64,000 bases of DNA from an uncultured Clostridia bacterium (GTDB lineage: Bacteria > Bacillota > Clostridia > Oscillospirales > Oscillospiraceae): NCBI GenBank assembly GCA_932222125.1, contig CAKNZJ010000249.1, positions 139,120 to 203,119 on the forward strand, read 5' to 3'. This document shows, piece after piece, positions 42,489 through 49,677 of the stretch. The position numbers and the translations under genes were made by a program. Below the pieces are notes generated by a model. It was not told the DNA's origin. It ran no database searches and saw only the letters and a program-made list of their open reading frames with translations. How positions within the stretch are numbered: position 1 is the stretch's first letter; each line of letters begins with the position of its first letter.

Positions 42489-43427
42489 CTACCTCGTAAG
42501 CTTTTCTACCGATTCAAAGATGTAGTCCTGTTCATTAAACACAAGTTTAATTAGGATATCCATGGAATGGATCGCTAATGTGACAAGTAGTTCAATCAAT
42601 ATGCCAATCACCATTAGTGTGAACGTGCCCCAGCTAAAACTGACGGCCGGATGGAAGCAGCAGAGCAATAGGTACATCAAAACCGCCAGCATGGTGAGTC
42701 CATCAATGGCGTAGGAGATCTTCAATGAGAAGTTAGTATATACACTCAATGCAGTGATGGCAGTTTCAAGCTTGCCCTTGTGTCCTCCCGACCCGGAGGA
42801 TGTTCGTTTGCCGCCATTTGTGGGTGTATATCGTTTTACTGCCTTTTTTAATCCGCAGCTAGCGTATGCCGCATTGCGAAGGGGGATAAACGAATTTAAG
42901 GACTGGACGCGGTTAATCGCCCTCCTAGATAGAACGCGAAACACATCGCGTTCCACGGGATATGGGGCGTCGGAAAAGTGATTGTACAGGCCATAGAATA
43001 GGCGGGAGGAGACCTGCGGTTTTGTATTTTGTACGGCGCTGACGATATCAAACCCTTCAAGTGCCATTTTATAGACATCCGCAATCAGTTCCGGGTCGTA
43101 GTCCATATCCAATGATTCAAATTCAAATACAAAGTCACCGATGGCCAGATCCACACCAGCCCGCATCGCCTTCTCTCTGCCCTGAAAACAGCTCATGGTG
43201 ACAATTGAAATTTCCCCGCTGGAATATTGCTGTGAGAACGCTCTGATGATATCCGTGGCGCCATCTTGACAGTGGTCATCCACGAAAATAATTTCAGAGT
43301 ACTGAAACATATTGTTGAAACAATGGGTTAATTTCGTCAAAAAGCTCTGAGTGATATCTGCATACCCAGTGGTAAGGTACACCACTGCAGAAATAAAGCT
43401 GCTTTCTTCATTCCATTTAGTACTCAT
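42489..43427 (-). CDS. Family 2 glycosyltransferase with two C-terminal membrane helices
   Basis: A 312-residue GT-A enzyme. The nucleotide-binding acidic motif IIFVDDHCQDGATDIIRAF is near residue 50, and a DxD-like acidic site lies in EFESLDMDYDPE. The C-terminal 90 residues hold two hydrophobic helices around ISYAIDGLTMLAVLMYLLLC and FTLMVIGILIELLVTLAI, as in GtrB/DPM1-type transferases that load lipid carriers such as undecaprenyl phosphate. It overlaps the preceding oxidoreductase gene by 11 bases. It probably makes a lipid-linked sugar; donor and target are unknown. Confidence 0.8.
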   Translation of the reverse strand: MSTKWNEESSFISAVVYLTTGYADITQSFLTKLTHCFNNMFQYSEIIFVDDHCQDGATDIIRAFSQQYSSGEISIVTMSCFQGREKAMRAGVDLAIGDFVFEFESLDMDYDPELIADVYKMALEGFDIVSAVQNTKPQVSSRLFYGLYNHFSDAPYPVERDVFRVLSRRAINRVQSLNSFIPLRNAAYASCGLKKAVKRYTPTNGGKRTSSGSGGHKGKLETAITALSVYTNFSLKISYAIDGLTMLAVLMYLLLCCFHPAVSFSWGTFTLMVIGILIELLVTLAIHSMDILIKLVFNEQDYIFESVEKLTR

Positions 43428-44547
43428 GATCCAACACCTCATCTAAATCGTAAACTGTGTTTATTTTTCCGGATAAAACGCTAATGAATGTTGGAGCTTT
43501 TGAGTATACCCTGATTACGGTGGGTCTGGAGTCGGCGATCTCTGAAGCCCGTAGGATGGGCTTCATGGAGAACAGGGAACTGGCATAACGGAACTGATAC
43601 TCCGGCTTCATGTATTTTCTGGCCAGGGCGGACATGAATGGCCAGGCGGAAGCAGGTTTGCTCGGGCAGGAATTACAGTTGCCCAGTCGGGTTTTAGAGC
43701 AGTATCCGCCGCTGTGTTCTTGGCAATCGAATACCGGGGTGTCCTCAAAGCTTGCGGCGTGAGGGGTAAAGGTCACAGAGGTGAGTGAATGCAGGCCCCC
43801 TTTTCCAAAGGGCATGATGGAGAAAAAGGGGCCGTCCATCACTGTCAGCCCAACATTTTTTAGGTTATCAGCAACTTCACACAAAATAATCTCACATAAT
43901 TCGTATTTAATTTTAAATGGTTCAAATCCCAGCATGGCGTGGATTTGGTTGAGGGCAGCAAAGGTGGCGTTTAACACAAAGGGGGATGAAAACTCCCCCA
44001 AGTTTGTCTGAATGCAATAGACGCTGGTATCCCTTTGTATTGAGGAAATGCGGCTGTTAAATAAGATTTGAACGTTTTTATACCCGCCTAATTTATCGAT
44101 AAAATATTGTTTTAGAATCTGTGCGTCATATGCGTATTCTTCTGTCAGAAAGGCGCCATCGCACATGCCTTCTTTAAAATACTTACTTTTGGATATTTCA
44201 TCGCAGCGAATGCCGGCATTTTTACAGAATTTGATGAATTCCTTCGCGTCGGTCCAGGAAAAGGCAGAGGAAGTGGCATAGACCTGATCAAATTTGCTGT
44301 GGATGCAGAAGTCGTACTCTTCATTGAAGCGCTTGAAATATCCTGCGGATTTTTTAGCGGTGGAGAGGGACCTTGGATAGTGGTAGCCCATGTGTACACG
44401 AGCTTGGTTGATATATGTGGCCCGCATAAACGGGGATTCATCATATTCCAAAACCAATATGTTTTCCCCTCGTTCAGCGCAATGAAGGGCGGAATATAGG
44501 CCGTAGAGGCCGGCACCAAGTATGATCTTATCATATTTTACAGTCAC
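43417..44547 (-). CDS. FAD-dependent oxidoreductase (DAO-like)
   Basis: A 376-residue flavoprotein. The FAD motif IILGAGLYGLYSAL is at the N-terminus, followed by an acidic strand end (LVLEYDESPF). Mid-protein segments such as FVLNATFAALNQIH fit the DAO family core. A cysteine set CQEHSGGYCSKTRLGNCNSC (about residues 285-305) is unusual for this family and could bind metal. It starts with GTG after GGAGAG. Gene order oxidoreductase, glycosyltransferase, Gfo/Idh suggests oxidation or amination of a sugar or other small molecule that is then attached or exported. The substrate is unknown. Confidence 0.78.
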   Translation of the reverse strand: MTVKYDKIILGAGLYGLYSALHCAERGENILVLEYDESPFMRATYINQARVHMGYHYPRSLSTAKKSAGYFKRFNEEYDFCIHSKFDQVYATSSAFSWTDAKEFIKFCKNAGIRCDEISKSKYFKEGMCDGAFLTEEYAYDAQILKQYFIDKLGGYKNVQILFNSRISSIQRDTSVYCIQTNLGEFSSPFVLNATFAALNQIHAMLGFEPFKIKYELCEIILCEVADNLKNVGLTVMDGPFFSIMPFGKGGLHSLTSVTFTPHAASFEDTPVFDCQEHSGGYCSKTRLGNCNSCPSKPASAWPFMSALARKYMKPEYQFRYASSLFSMKPILRASEIADSRPTVIRVYSKAPTFISVLSGKINTVYDLDEVLDHEY

Positions 44548-44617
44548 AGATATAACTCTCCTTCATGAAGGGCTGAAAGGGGTGAACATTTGTATAGTGG
44601 GAAAGGCATCATATTTG

Positions 44618-44686
44618 AGCAGAACGAGTGTTATCCGAGGGCAACACTCGCCTGATAAGACGTGTGATTTTCCAGTGTGTTCTGCT
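44618..44686 (-). ncRNA. Structured 5' leader RNA (candidate cis-regulatory element)
   Basis: On the minus-strand transcript, AGCAGAAC (44686-44679) pairs with GTTCTGCT (44625-44618). Inside it, directly stacked on its 3' arm, CGAGTGTT (44650-44643) pairs with AACACTCG (44632-44625). A bulge of about 28 bases lies on the 5' side. No known riboswitch class recognised. Confidence 0.4.
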
Positions 44687-44725
44687 GCGGCTATGCTGTT
44701 CCACGATCCCTGTTCATGTGACAAT

Positions 44726-44754
44726 ATCATAGCATATAAAATCGCTTTCGTCAA
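44726..44754 (-). promoter_or_regulatory. Promoter of the oxidoreductase-glycosyltransferase operon
   Basis: Minus strand TTGACG (44754-44749) and TATGAT (44731-44726), 17 bases apart, about 180 bases before the first start codon. Confidence 0.65.
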
Positions 44755-44876
44755 ACAGGAGAGGGCTGAATACTTTGTGGTATCTGTGCAAGTTTTTTCC
44801 GCAGGATAGGGGTCGGCGGGTCTGAGGAAATGGTTGGCGGTTTAGCCTGAGCAAAGCATGGAACATCTCAACAAAC

Positions 44877-44907
44877 GCCGCCCTGGATAGGGGCGGCGTT
44901 TGTTGAG
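44877..44907 (-). terminator. Stable hairpin after the two small genes
   Basis: A perfect 14-bp GC-rich stem extended by CTC/GAG pairs lies six bases beyond the 56-residue gene's stop. There is no T run after it on either strand, so termination is likely but weaker. Confidence 0.55.
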
Positions 44908-44912
44908 GAAGG

Positions 44913-45083
44913 TCAATCATCGCCCCGGAGGACGTTTTGGGCGTAATCCTTCAGACTGGTGAAGGAGTTGACGCTGTCAGCCCGGGTGCTGATCTGTTCC
45001 CGGGCATAATCCGGAAGGGTGTCAAAGTAGTGCTTGGCTTCAGGATCACTGCGGAGCAGAGTGTCTAGATTGGGATATTGCAT
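44913..45083 (-). CDS. Small protein (56 residues), unknown function
   Basis: An ATG at 45083 preceded by TTGGAGG encodes MQYPNLDTLLRSDPEAKHYF and continues with DTLPDYAREQISTRADSV, SLKDYAQNVLRGDD to a TGA at 44913. The protein is acidic, helical and soluble, without signal or membrane segment. The DTLPDYAREQI and SFTSLKDYAQN pattern looks like a short conserved family I associate with gut Clostridia, though no function is known to me. It is the second of two tandem small genes, 48 bases after the first. Confidence 0.65.
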   Translation of the reverse strand: MQYPNLDTLLRSDPEAKHYFDTLPDYAREQISTRADSVNSFTSLKDYAQNVLRGDD

Positions 45084-45131
45084 GGCGAATTACCTCCAAA
45101 GATATCGTTTGCAGTCAAAGTATGCAGGTTG

Positions 45132-45296
45132 CTACAGATCCTGCAGATCGGCGGCGGGCAGGTCATTTTCCACATTGTCTCGGGCCAGGTCGTTGTCGAT
45201 GACTGGGTATATCTGGGGTGGTATAGGGCGTTCCGCTTTGTCAAGCTTAATCTGCGGTATCTCAGGTTTGGATACAACACCCTTTTGTTTGCACAT
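45132..45296 (-). CDS. Small acidic, proline-rich protein (54 residues), unknown function
   Basis: An ATG at 45296 with a perfect GGAGGTGA site encodes MCKQKGVVSKPEIPQIKLDK, then AERPIPPQIYPVIDNDLARD and NVENDLPAADLQDL, ending at a TAG (45132). It is soluble, with a basic head, a Pro/Ile-rich middle and an acidic tail, and a single cysteine at residue 2. The ribosome site is locked in a hairpin (45302-45330). No family recognised. Likely co-transcribed with the 56-residue gene downstream. Confidence 0.55.
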   Translation of the reverse strand: MCKQKGVVSKPEIPQIKLDKAERPIPPQIYPVIDNDLARDNVENDLPAADLQDL

Positions 45297-45301
45297 AAAA
45301 T

Positions 45302-45330
45302 CACCTCCAATATAGGTTGCCCTGGAGGTG
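45302..45330 (-). promoter_or_regulatory. Hairpin sequestering the ribosome binding site of the 54-residue gene
   Basis: In the minus-strand RNA, CACCTCCA (45330-45323) pairs perfectly with TGGAGGTG (45309-45302), which is the entire Shine-Dalgarno sequence, over a 13-base loop. Confidence 0.5.
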
Positions 45331-45459
45331 TAAAATCATCCGTGAAAGGCTGTGGGAGGGTGGGAAAGGATTGGTGAGAGGCAAGGGCGGACGACTGCTT
45401 CTATTCGATGATTTTTATTTTTTATTGTATGGTGTTTGAAGAAACGGAATTTTCCAAGC

Positions 45460-45487
45460 TTGACACAATAAAGAGGACTCATATATT
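45460..45487 (+). promoter_or_regulatory. Promoter of the LytTR regulator gene
   Basis: TTGACA (45460-45465) and TATATT (45482-45487) with a 16-base spacer, about 58 bases before the start codon. Confidence 0.6.
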
Positions 45488-45545
45488 TTTGAGAAGAATA
45501 GCTTAGATTTTTCGACATAGAGATCAACAAAGGAACTGCCTTCTC

Positions 45546-46262
45546 ATGAATATTATGATTTTTGATGACAACCCAATTTTTGTGAAGCAATTGCACGACC
45601 GTATCATAGACTACTTTACGGCCAGAAGCAGTCAGTGTCAATGTGAAACGGTTACATCCACTGCCCATATGGTATCAACTGATTTATCCAAAATAGACAT
45701 CCTGTTTCTGGATATTAATATGCCCGAAATCAATGGAATTCATTTGGCGCGTATATTGCGCAAGAAATATCCTGAAATTTATATTGTATTTGTCACTGGA
45801 TGGATTGAATATGCCCCAGCGGGATACCATGTGAAAGCATTTCGGTACTTGCTGAAATCTCAATTAGATGATGAACTTTGCCGTTGTATAAATGATATCA
45901 TTGATGACATTCGCAATAAAAAGGAATATGTGCGGATATCTGGCAAGAAAGCGGCTATAGATATTGCGGTCTCTGACATTTTATACTTTGAAGGCAGCGC
46001 TTACCGAGCGGTCATGCTGCATACGGTTCACGCCCACAGCCCGATTATTGAATGCCGCAGGAAGTTGGCCGATTATGAAGGGCAATTTCAGTTGAAAGGC
46101 TTTTTGCGGGTCCAGAAGAGTTTTCTGATCAACATGCGGCATATTAGCAAAATTACAGGTTACAAGGCCTATCTTAAAAATGGGGAAGAGGTCAGAACGA
46201 CGAAACATAACTATACCCAGCTGCGTGACGAGTTTTTGACCTGGCGGGAAGTGAGACTATGA
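45546..46262 (+). CDS. LytTR-family response regulator (AgrA-like)
   Basis: A 238-residue regulator. The receiver domain (residues 1-125) has acidic DD at 7-8, the phosphorylated Asp56 in LFLDINMPEINGI, Thr in FVTGW and Lys in KAFRYLLKS. The LytTR DNA-binding domain (about 135-235) has the LYFEGSAYRAVMLHT strand, FLRVQKSFLINMRHI and the final TTKHNYTQLRDEF. Family members bind pairs of direct repeats about 21 bp apart; such a pair lies at 47202-47233. It overlaps the kinase gene by 4 bases (ATGA), forming a two-component pair of the quorum-sensing type. Confidence 0.92.
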   Translation: MNIMIFDDNPIFVKQLHDRIIDYFTARSSQCQCETVTSTAHMVSTDLSKIDILFLDINMPEINGIHLARILRKKYPEIYIVFVTGWIEYAPAGYHVKAFRYLLKSQLDDELCRCINDIIDDIRNKKEYVRISGKKAAIDIAVSDILYFEGSAYRAVMLHTVHAHSPIIECRRKLADYEGQFQLKGFLRVQKSFLINMRHISKITGYKAYLKNGEEVRTTKHNYTQLRDEFLTWREVRL

Positions 46263-47137
46263 GTGAATATATTTTAGTTTTAGTAAATCTGTTGCTCGTA
46301 TTAATTGAGTTTGCTACATTTATCATTTTACTAAGCGCATTTTTCAACATAGAAAAAACAACGCTCCATAGGTTTCTGGTATGTGCCGTTGGTTTTTTGA
46401 TAGAGTGTATAGTGATCGGCATACTATCTGACTTTGCGGCCGTGTTTCTGTTGGATCGCTTTGAATATCAGCAGCAGGAGATGGTCAAAAACCGGATTCT
46501 TCAACAGGAGATTGAGGTTGCAAAGAACAGCATCGCGACACTGACTGCCTCTTACTCAAACGAGCGAAAACTGACCCATGACTTTCAAGAGCATATAACT
46601 GTAATCCGGGGAATGTTGGACCGGGATGCCTCTGCTACAGAGATATTGTCTTATTTAAATGGGCTGGATGGCCAGATACAGGCCAACCTGCTGTCAATTG
46701 CCACAAACCGCATGGTGGCGGATATTATTTTGAACCAGAAGTACCAGGTGGCATGCAGGCAGGGAACTGCGTTTCGGATACAAATGAATGACTTGTCCAA
46801 GTTTCCGCTGCCAGACGATGAACGTGTAGTGGCCCTCTCCAATTTAATCGACAATGCTCTGGAGGCATGCGGCAAAATCGATCAGGCTGACAAGCGGTAT
46901 GTATTGGTCAAGTCCAGGATATTTTGCGACGAAGCCATGCTTTATATTGCAAATCCCACAGCGCAGCCTGTAAAAATTAGGGACAGGCATATTTTGACCA
47001 CGAAGAAGGACAGCCTGCGGCATGGATATGGACTGAAAAACGTGTTGGCCATCAGCGCCGCACATGGAGGAGATTGTGCCTTTCACTATGACAACAGGGT
47101 ATTTTCCTGCGTACTGCGATTTGATATTGAGGTATGA
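46259..47137 (+). CDS. GHKL sensor kinase, AgrC-like, with a reduced membrane domain
   Basis: A 292-residue kinase. Only two hydrophobic segments are seen (about residues 4-27 and 38-65), followed by a coiled linker. The dimerisation/H-box has KLTHDFQEHI (His107). The ATPase has the N-box LSNLIDNALEAC and the G-box HGYGLKNVLAI, and the protein ends FSCVLRFDIEV. Typical AgrC proteins have five or six membrane helices in about 200 residues and run to about 430. This one lacks most of the peptide-sensing domain, either by deletion or because it senses something else. It pairs with the upstream LytTR regulator. Confidence 0.88.
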   Translation: MSEYILVLVNLLLVLIEFATFIILLSAFFNIEKTTLHRFLVCAVGFLIECIVIGILSDFAAVFLLDRFEYQQQEMVKNRILQQEIEVAKNSIATLTASYSNERKLTHDFQEHITVIRGMLDRDASATEILSYLNGLDGQIQANLLSIATNRMVADIILNQKYQVACRQGTAFRIQMNDLSKFPLPDDERVVALSNLIDNALEACGKIDQADKRYVLVKSRIFCDEAMLYIANPTAQPVKIRDRHILTTKKDSLRHGYGLKNVLAISAAHGGDCAFHYDNRVFSCVLRFDIEV

Positions 47138-47152
47138 TTCAGCCGCTTGATG

Positions 47153-47184
47153 AGCTGGCTCCGGAGGGGGGCCAGCTTTCTTTT
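47153..47184 (+). terminator. Terminator of the two-component operon
   Basis: AGCTGGC and GCCAGCT enclose an 11-base loop and are followed by TTCTTTT, 16 bases after the kinase stop. Confidence 0.8.
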
Positions 47185-47201
47185 ATTTGCACTAATAGGC
47201 A

Positions 47202-47233
47202 TTATACTGTAATTTATAGTCGTTATACTGTAA
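47202..47233 (+). repeat. Two identical 11-bp direct repeats with 21-bp period (candidate LytTR binding site)
   Basis: TTATACTGTAA occurs at 47202-47212 and again at 47223-47233, start to start exactly 21 bp, two turns of DNA. The second copy ends six bases before the -35 of the agrB-like gene. This is the standard arrangement of AgrA/ComE/PlnC-type activator sites. Confidence 0.75.
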
Positions 47234-47239
47234 AAAAGG

Positions 47240-47267
47240 TTGCAATCACATATAATTGTGGTATAAT
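47240..47267 (+). promoter_or_regulatory. Promoter of the AgrB-like gene
   Basis: TTGCAA (47240-47245) and TATAAT (47262-47267) with a 16-base spacer. The weak -35 and short spacer fit an activator-dependent promoter. Confidence 0.6.
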
Positions 47268-47364
47268 AAATTATTACCATTAAAAAATAGTTGGCAGCTT
47301 AAGTATCTGAACAGAGGCGGTTATCATCAGCGTCCCATGCCCTATGATTTGACGAGGTGTGAGA

Positions 47365-48015
47365 ATGTACCACAAGTTGTCGCAAAAGCTAACCAACCGA
47401 TTTGCTCGGTGGGAATGGACTGAGGCAGAGCAAGTCGGTTGGTGTGTGTATACTGTTGAGAAGTACCTTCAATCGGCCACCTTTTTTATCAGCACTGGGA
47501 TAATTGTATTTCTGATGGGGAAAGTCATGGAAAGCATCATTTTTGTAGCCACATTTATGGCCATGAGACGGTGCATGGGCGGGTGGCATGCCAAGAGTCC
47601 GCTGGTCTGCCTAATTATAAGCGCCGTGGCTATCATCGTATGCGTGTTTGGGTTGGGGACGCTTATGGAAAAGATCCCACCTGTTCCAATGGCCACGATG
47701 GACATGGCGATTTTGACCATCTACTTTATTATAAAGCCGGTCTATGTTGCACAGATGCACTTCACATCACCGCAATTTATAATCATTGTACTGCAAAATT
47801 TACCACAGTACAAAAATAAGGCGTATCTTTTTAAATGGGATTCTACAAAATTTGACAAAATAATAGGGGGGATAGATTTAAAGAGGGTCAGACCGGGATT
47901 GCCTTGGATGGGAGAAGGTCTGGCAACAGTGCGTTCAAATGTCATAGATTTTCATAAGGCAGGGATTCAATATGTTTCTAGATACAAAAATATTACTAAA
48001 GCAGTTCTGGAGTAA
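47365..48015 (+). CDS. AgrB-like cysteine endopeptidase with an atypical C-terminus
   Basis: A 216-residue protein. Residues 1-135 match AgrB, the membrane peptidase that processes AgrD-type peptide precursors: several hydrophobic helices and the catalytic pair in RRCMGGWHAKSPLVC (His75 and Cys82, seven apart as in AgrB). From about residue 140 the expected last membrane helices are missing. Instead there is a charged soluble tail (YKNKAYLFKWDSTKFDKIIG, then GIDLKRVRPGLPWMGEGLA, SNVIDFHKAGIQYVSRYK). The frame is open throughout, so this is a fusion or recombinant gene, perhaps with a toxin C-terminus. Start at 47365 after GAGGTGTGAG. No AgrD gene is visible nearby. Confidence 0.65.
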   Translation: MYHKLSQKLTNRFARWEWTEAEQVGWCVYTVEKYLQSATFFISTGIIVFLMGKVMESIIFVATFMAMRRCMGGWHAKSPLVCLIISAVAIIVCVFGLGTLMEKIPPVPMATMDMAILTIYFIIKPVYVAQMHFTSPQFIIIVLQNLPQYKNKAYLFKWDSTKFDKIIGGIDLKRVRPGLPWMGEGLATVRSNVIDFHKAGIQYVSRYKNITKAVLE

Positions 48016-48490
48016 GAAGTTGTCGAAGGAATCGTTATATAAGACGATTTGTGCCGGTACAGAGGACTTACAGAAATTTGTTCGTGAGGGGCTGATGGCT
48101 GTTTCCCATGAGGAAAGTGACGAGCGTTTGGAGGACTATTTAACGCTGATTTTTCTGTTTAACATTCCGGTTGACACATGCGTCCCCTATTTGAACAAAT
48201 TACTTACATGCAAATGGCACCACCAGCATGAAAATATTGTTACACTGTTGGAAATGGCAGCTGATGCACACAGCACAAATTTCTTATACAGGGCCGCTGG
48301 CGCCAAATTGGAGTACCTCAGTTTCGATCGGAGTTTCTCGCTGGCAGTCAAATGCATATGGGCATTGGGGAGGATTGCCAGAAAGGGAGATACGACGGCA
48401 AGAAAGAAGCTGGAGCGGCTCACCAAGTCCACAAACAGCGTAATCAAACAGAATGCTGAGAATCAACTGAGGATCAATCGCTCGTGTTAG
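47972..48490 (+). CDS. HEAT-repeat protein resembling polymorphic-toxin immunity proteins
   Basis: A 172-residue soluble protein. The C-terminal 100 residues carry HEAT-like helices (CKWHHQHENIVTLLEMAADA, RAAGAKLEYLSFDRSFSLAV, KCIWALGRIAR, KLERLTKSTNSVIKQNAENQ). I associate this pattern, including KCIWALG, with HEAT-repeat immunity proteins encoded after polymorphic toxins. The N-terminus (MFLDTKILLKQFWSKKLSKE) also fits such proteins. It overlaps the preceding gene by 44 bases, with a weak GGCAGGG site. If the preceding tail is a toxin fragment, this would be its immunity partner; otherwise it is an orphan. Confidence 0.65.
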   Translation: MFLDTKILLKQFWSKKLSKESLYKTICAGTEDLQKFVREGLMAVSHEESDERLEDYLTLIFLFNIPVDTCVPYLNKLLTCKWHHQHENIVTLLEMAADAHSTNFLYRAAGAKLEYLSFDRSFSLAVKCIWALGRIARKGDTTARKKLERLTKSTNSVIKQNAENQLRINRSC

Positions 48491-48508
48491 AGATGGGAGT
48501 ATGGCGGG

Positions 48509-48868
48509 ATGGGGGAAATTGTATCGGACCATTTCGGAAGACGCATTGAGGAAATTTTTGTCAGAGAAGGAGAACGGGGACATAAAAAGGAGTTGTATGA
48601 CAGGGTGAACCGGGAACTGGTGGAGGATTGGAGCAGGCTGTGTAGGCATTTAGATGACGATGAACTGATTCATCCTCCAGCCAGACACTGGTGTTATGGG
48701 AATGGTGGGGGAACTGCTTGGGGCGGCATGATTCCTATGCCAGAAAGAAGCGGTTGTCCCTGGGCTGGACGCAGTTTTCCTCCAGCATTTTCACATGGGA
48801 TAGAAACGCCGGATCGTCAAAATATTTGGCATCGGTATGACAGAAGTGAACGCAGGCGTGACACTTGA
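48509..48868 (+). CDS. Hypothetical protein, probably a truncated gene
   Basis: A 119-codon frame. The first 55 residues (MGEIVSDHFGRRIEEIFVRE, then RGHKKELYDRVNRELVEDW, SRLCRHLDDDEL) look like a real helical protein. The rest is antisense to the end of the flavodoxin-ferredoxin gene and unlikely to be selected. There is only a weak ribosome site. Best read as the 5' remainder of a gene cut off when the accessory segment was inserted or deleted; no family recognised. Confidence 0.3.
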   Translation: MGEIVSDHFGRRIEEIFVREGERGHKKELYDRVNRELVEDWSRLCRHLDDDELIHPPARHWCYGNGGGTAWGGMIPMPERSGCPWAGRSFPPAFSHGIETPDRQNIWHRYDRSERRRDT

Positions 48869-49559
48869 TGCACAGGCCGGGGACCAGGGCGCAGTCATTG
48901 GGATCAATGGCCCGCATGGGGCAGAGCTTCGCGCAGGCGCCGCACTGGTCACATCTGTCCCGATGGGTCTGGGGTTTGGCTTTGAGAAAGACGGCGGGAG
49001 TTCCGTCCGCCTTCAAAGGAGTATAGTAGGGGCCTACGGGGTTTCGGCCATCCACCACAAAGGCGGGCGTCGCCTCCGACGAGGTCACCCGGCGGGCCAC
49101 CTCTTTAGAAAAGGCCAGAATGTCATCCTTATCCTGGGCATTGGGCCGGTCCGCGGCCAGTCCATGACAGAAGGCGTGGCGGTTGACAATGGCCGCCGCA
49201 CCCACAGGGCGAAAGCCCAGTTCTTCCGCCAGGGTTTTCAGTTCTATCAGCGCATCGTCAAAGTTTCGGTTTCCAAACACGCTGACGGGCACCACCCGGG
49301 CACCGTTGCCCACCAGGCATTTCTCCAGGTCGGGACGCAGCTTGTTGGGAACCCGGCCGGCATATACCGGACTGGCCAGCACCACCAGGTCTTCGCGGAC
49401 AAACGCATACGTCTGCTCCCGGTTGGCAGGGCGGGTCAGGTCAATCTCTTGGGCAGGGATACCCAGGTCCGCTGAGAGAGATTTGGACACCAGGCGGGCC
49501 GCATTTCTGGTACCCCCGGTGGGGCTGAAATAGATGGCCCACAGTTTGTTGATACTCAT
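48735..49559 (-). CDS. EFR1-type flavodoxin/ferredoxin fusion
   Basis: A 274-residue protein. Residues 1-165 are a flavodoxin-like fold opening LWAIYFSPTGGTRNAARLV (FMN phosphate loop) with VLASPVYAGRVPNKL. Residues 200-245 carry two [4Fe-4S] motifs, CDQCGACAKLCP and CIKCHACVHFC. Such fusions are small electron carriers in anaerobes, possibly feeding flavin- or radical-based reactions; the partner is unknown. AAAGGAGG precedes the ATG at 49559. Convergent with the truncated accessory gene, whose tail it overlaps. Confidence 0.9.
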   Translation of the reverse strand: MSINKLWAIYFSPTGGTRNAARLVSKSLSADLGIPAQEIDLTRPANREQTYAFVREDLVVLASPVYAGRVPNKLRPDLEKCLVGNGARVVPVSVFGNRNFDDALIELKTLAEELGFRPVGAAAIVNRHAFCHGLAADRPNAQDKDDILAFSKEVARRVTSSEATPAFVVDGRNPVGPYYTPLKADGTPAVFLKAKPQTHRDRCDQCGACAKLCPMRAIDPNDCALVPGLCIKCHACVHFCHTDAKYFDDPAFLSHVKMLEENCVQPRDNRFFLA

Positions 49560-49677
49560 GAGGGAATGCCTCCTTTGCTGGATAGATAGCTGTCTGTTGA
49601 GATTGGAGCACTGGCTGTATGGAAAAGGAGGTGATGAGGAAGGAAAACCTCAGCTAGGGGGAGGTGTCCAGGGTGCT

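Larger units (their letters stand above)
44548..44912. other. Long leader and intergenic region of the oxidoreductase operon
   Basis: About 365 bases without a gene. It contains the operon's promoter (44726-44754), a leader of about 170 bases with nested stems (44618-44686), and a separate 17-bp-stem hairpin (44877-44907) nearer the small genes. Confidence 0.6.

Noticed and set aside
47134..47280. 48-codon frame overlapping the kinase stop, considered as an AgrD-type peptide precursor
   Set aside because: It runs through the terminator hairpin, the direct repeats and the promoter, and has neither an amphipathic head nor an acidic tail of AgrD type.
48501..48608. 35-codon frame (start at 48501) considered as a peptide gene
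   Set aside because: Overlaps a longer frame with better codon use; no precursor-like features and only a weak ribosome site.
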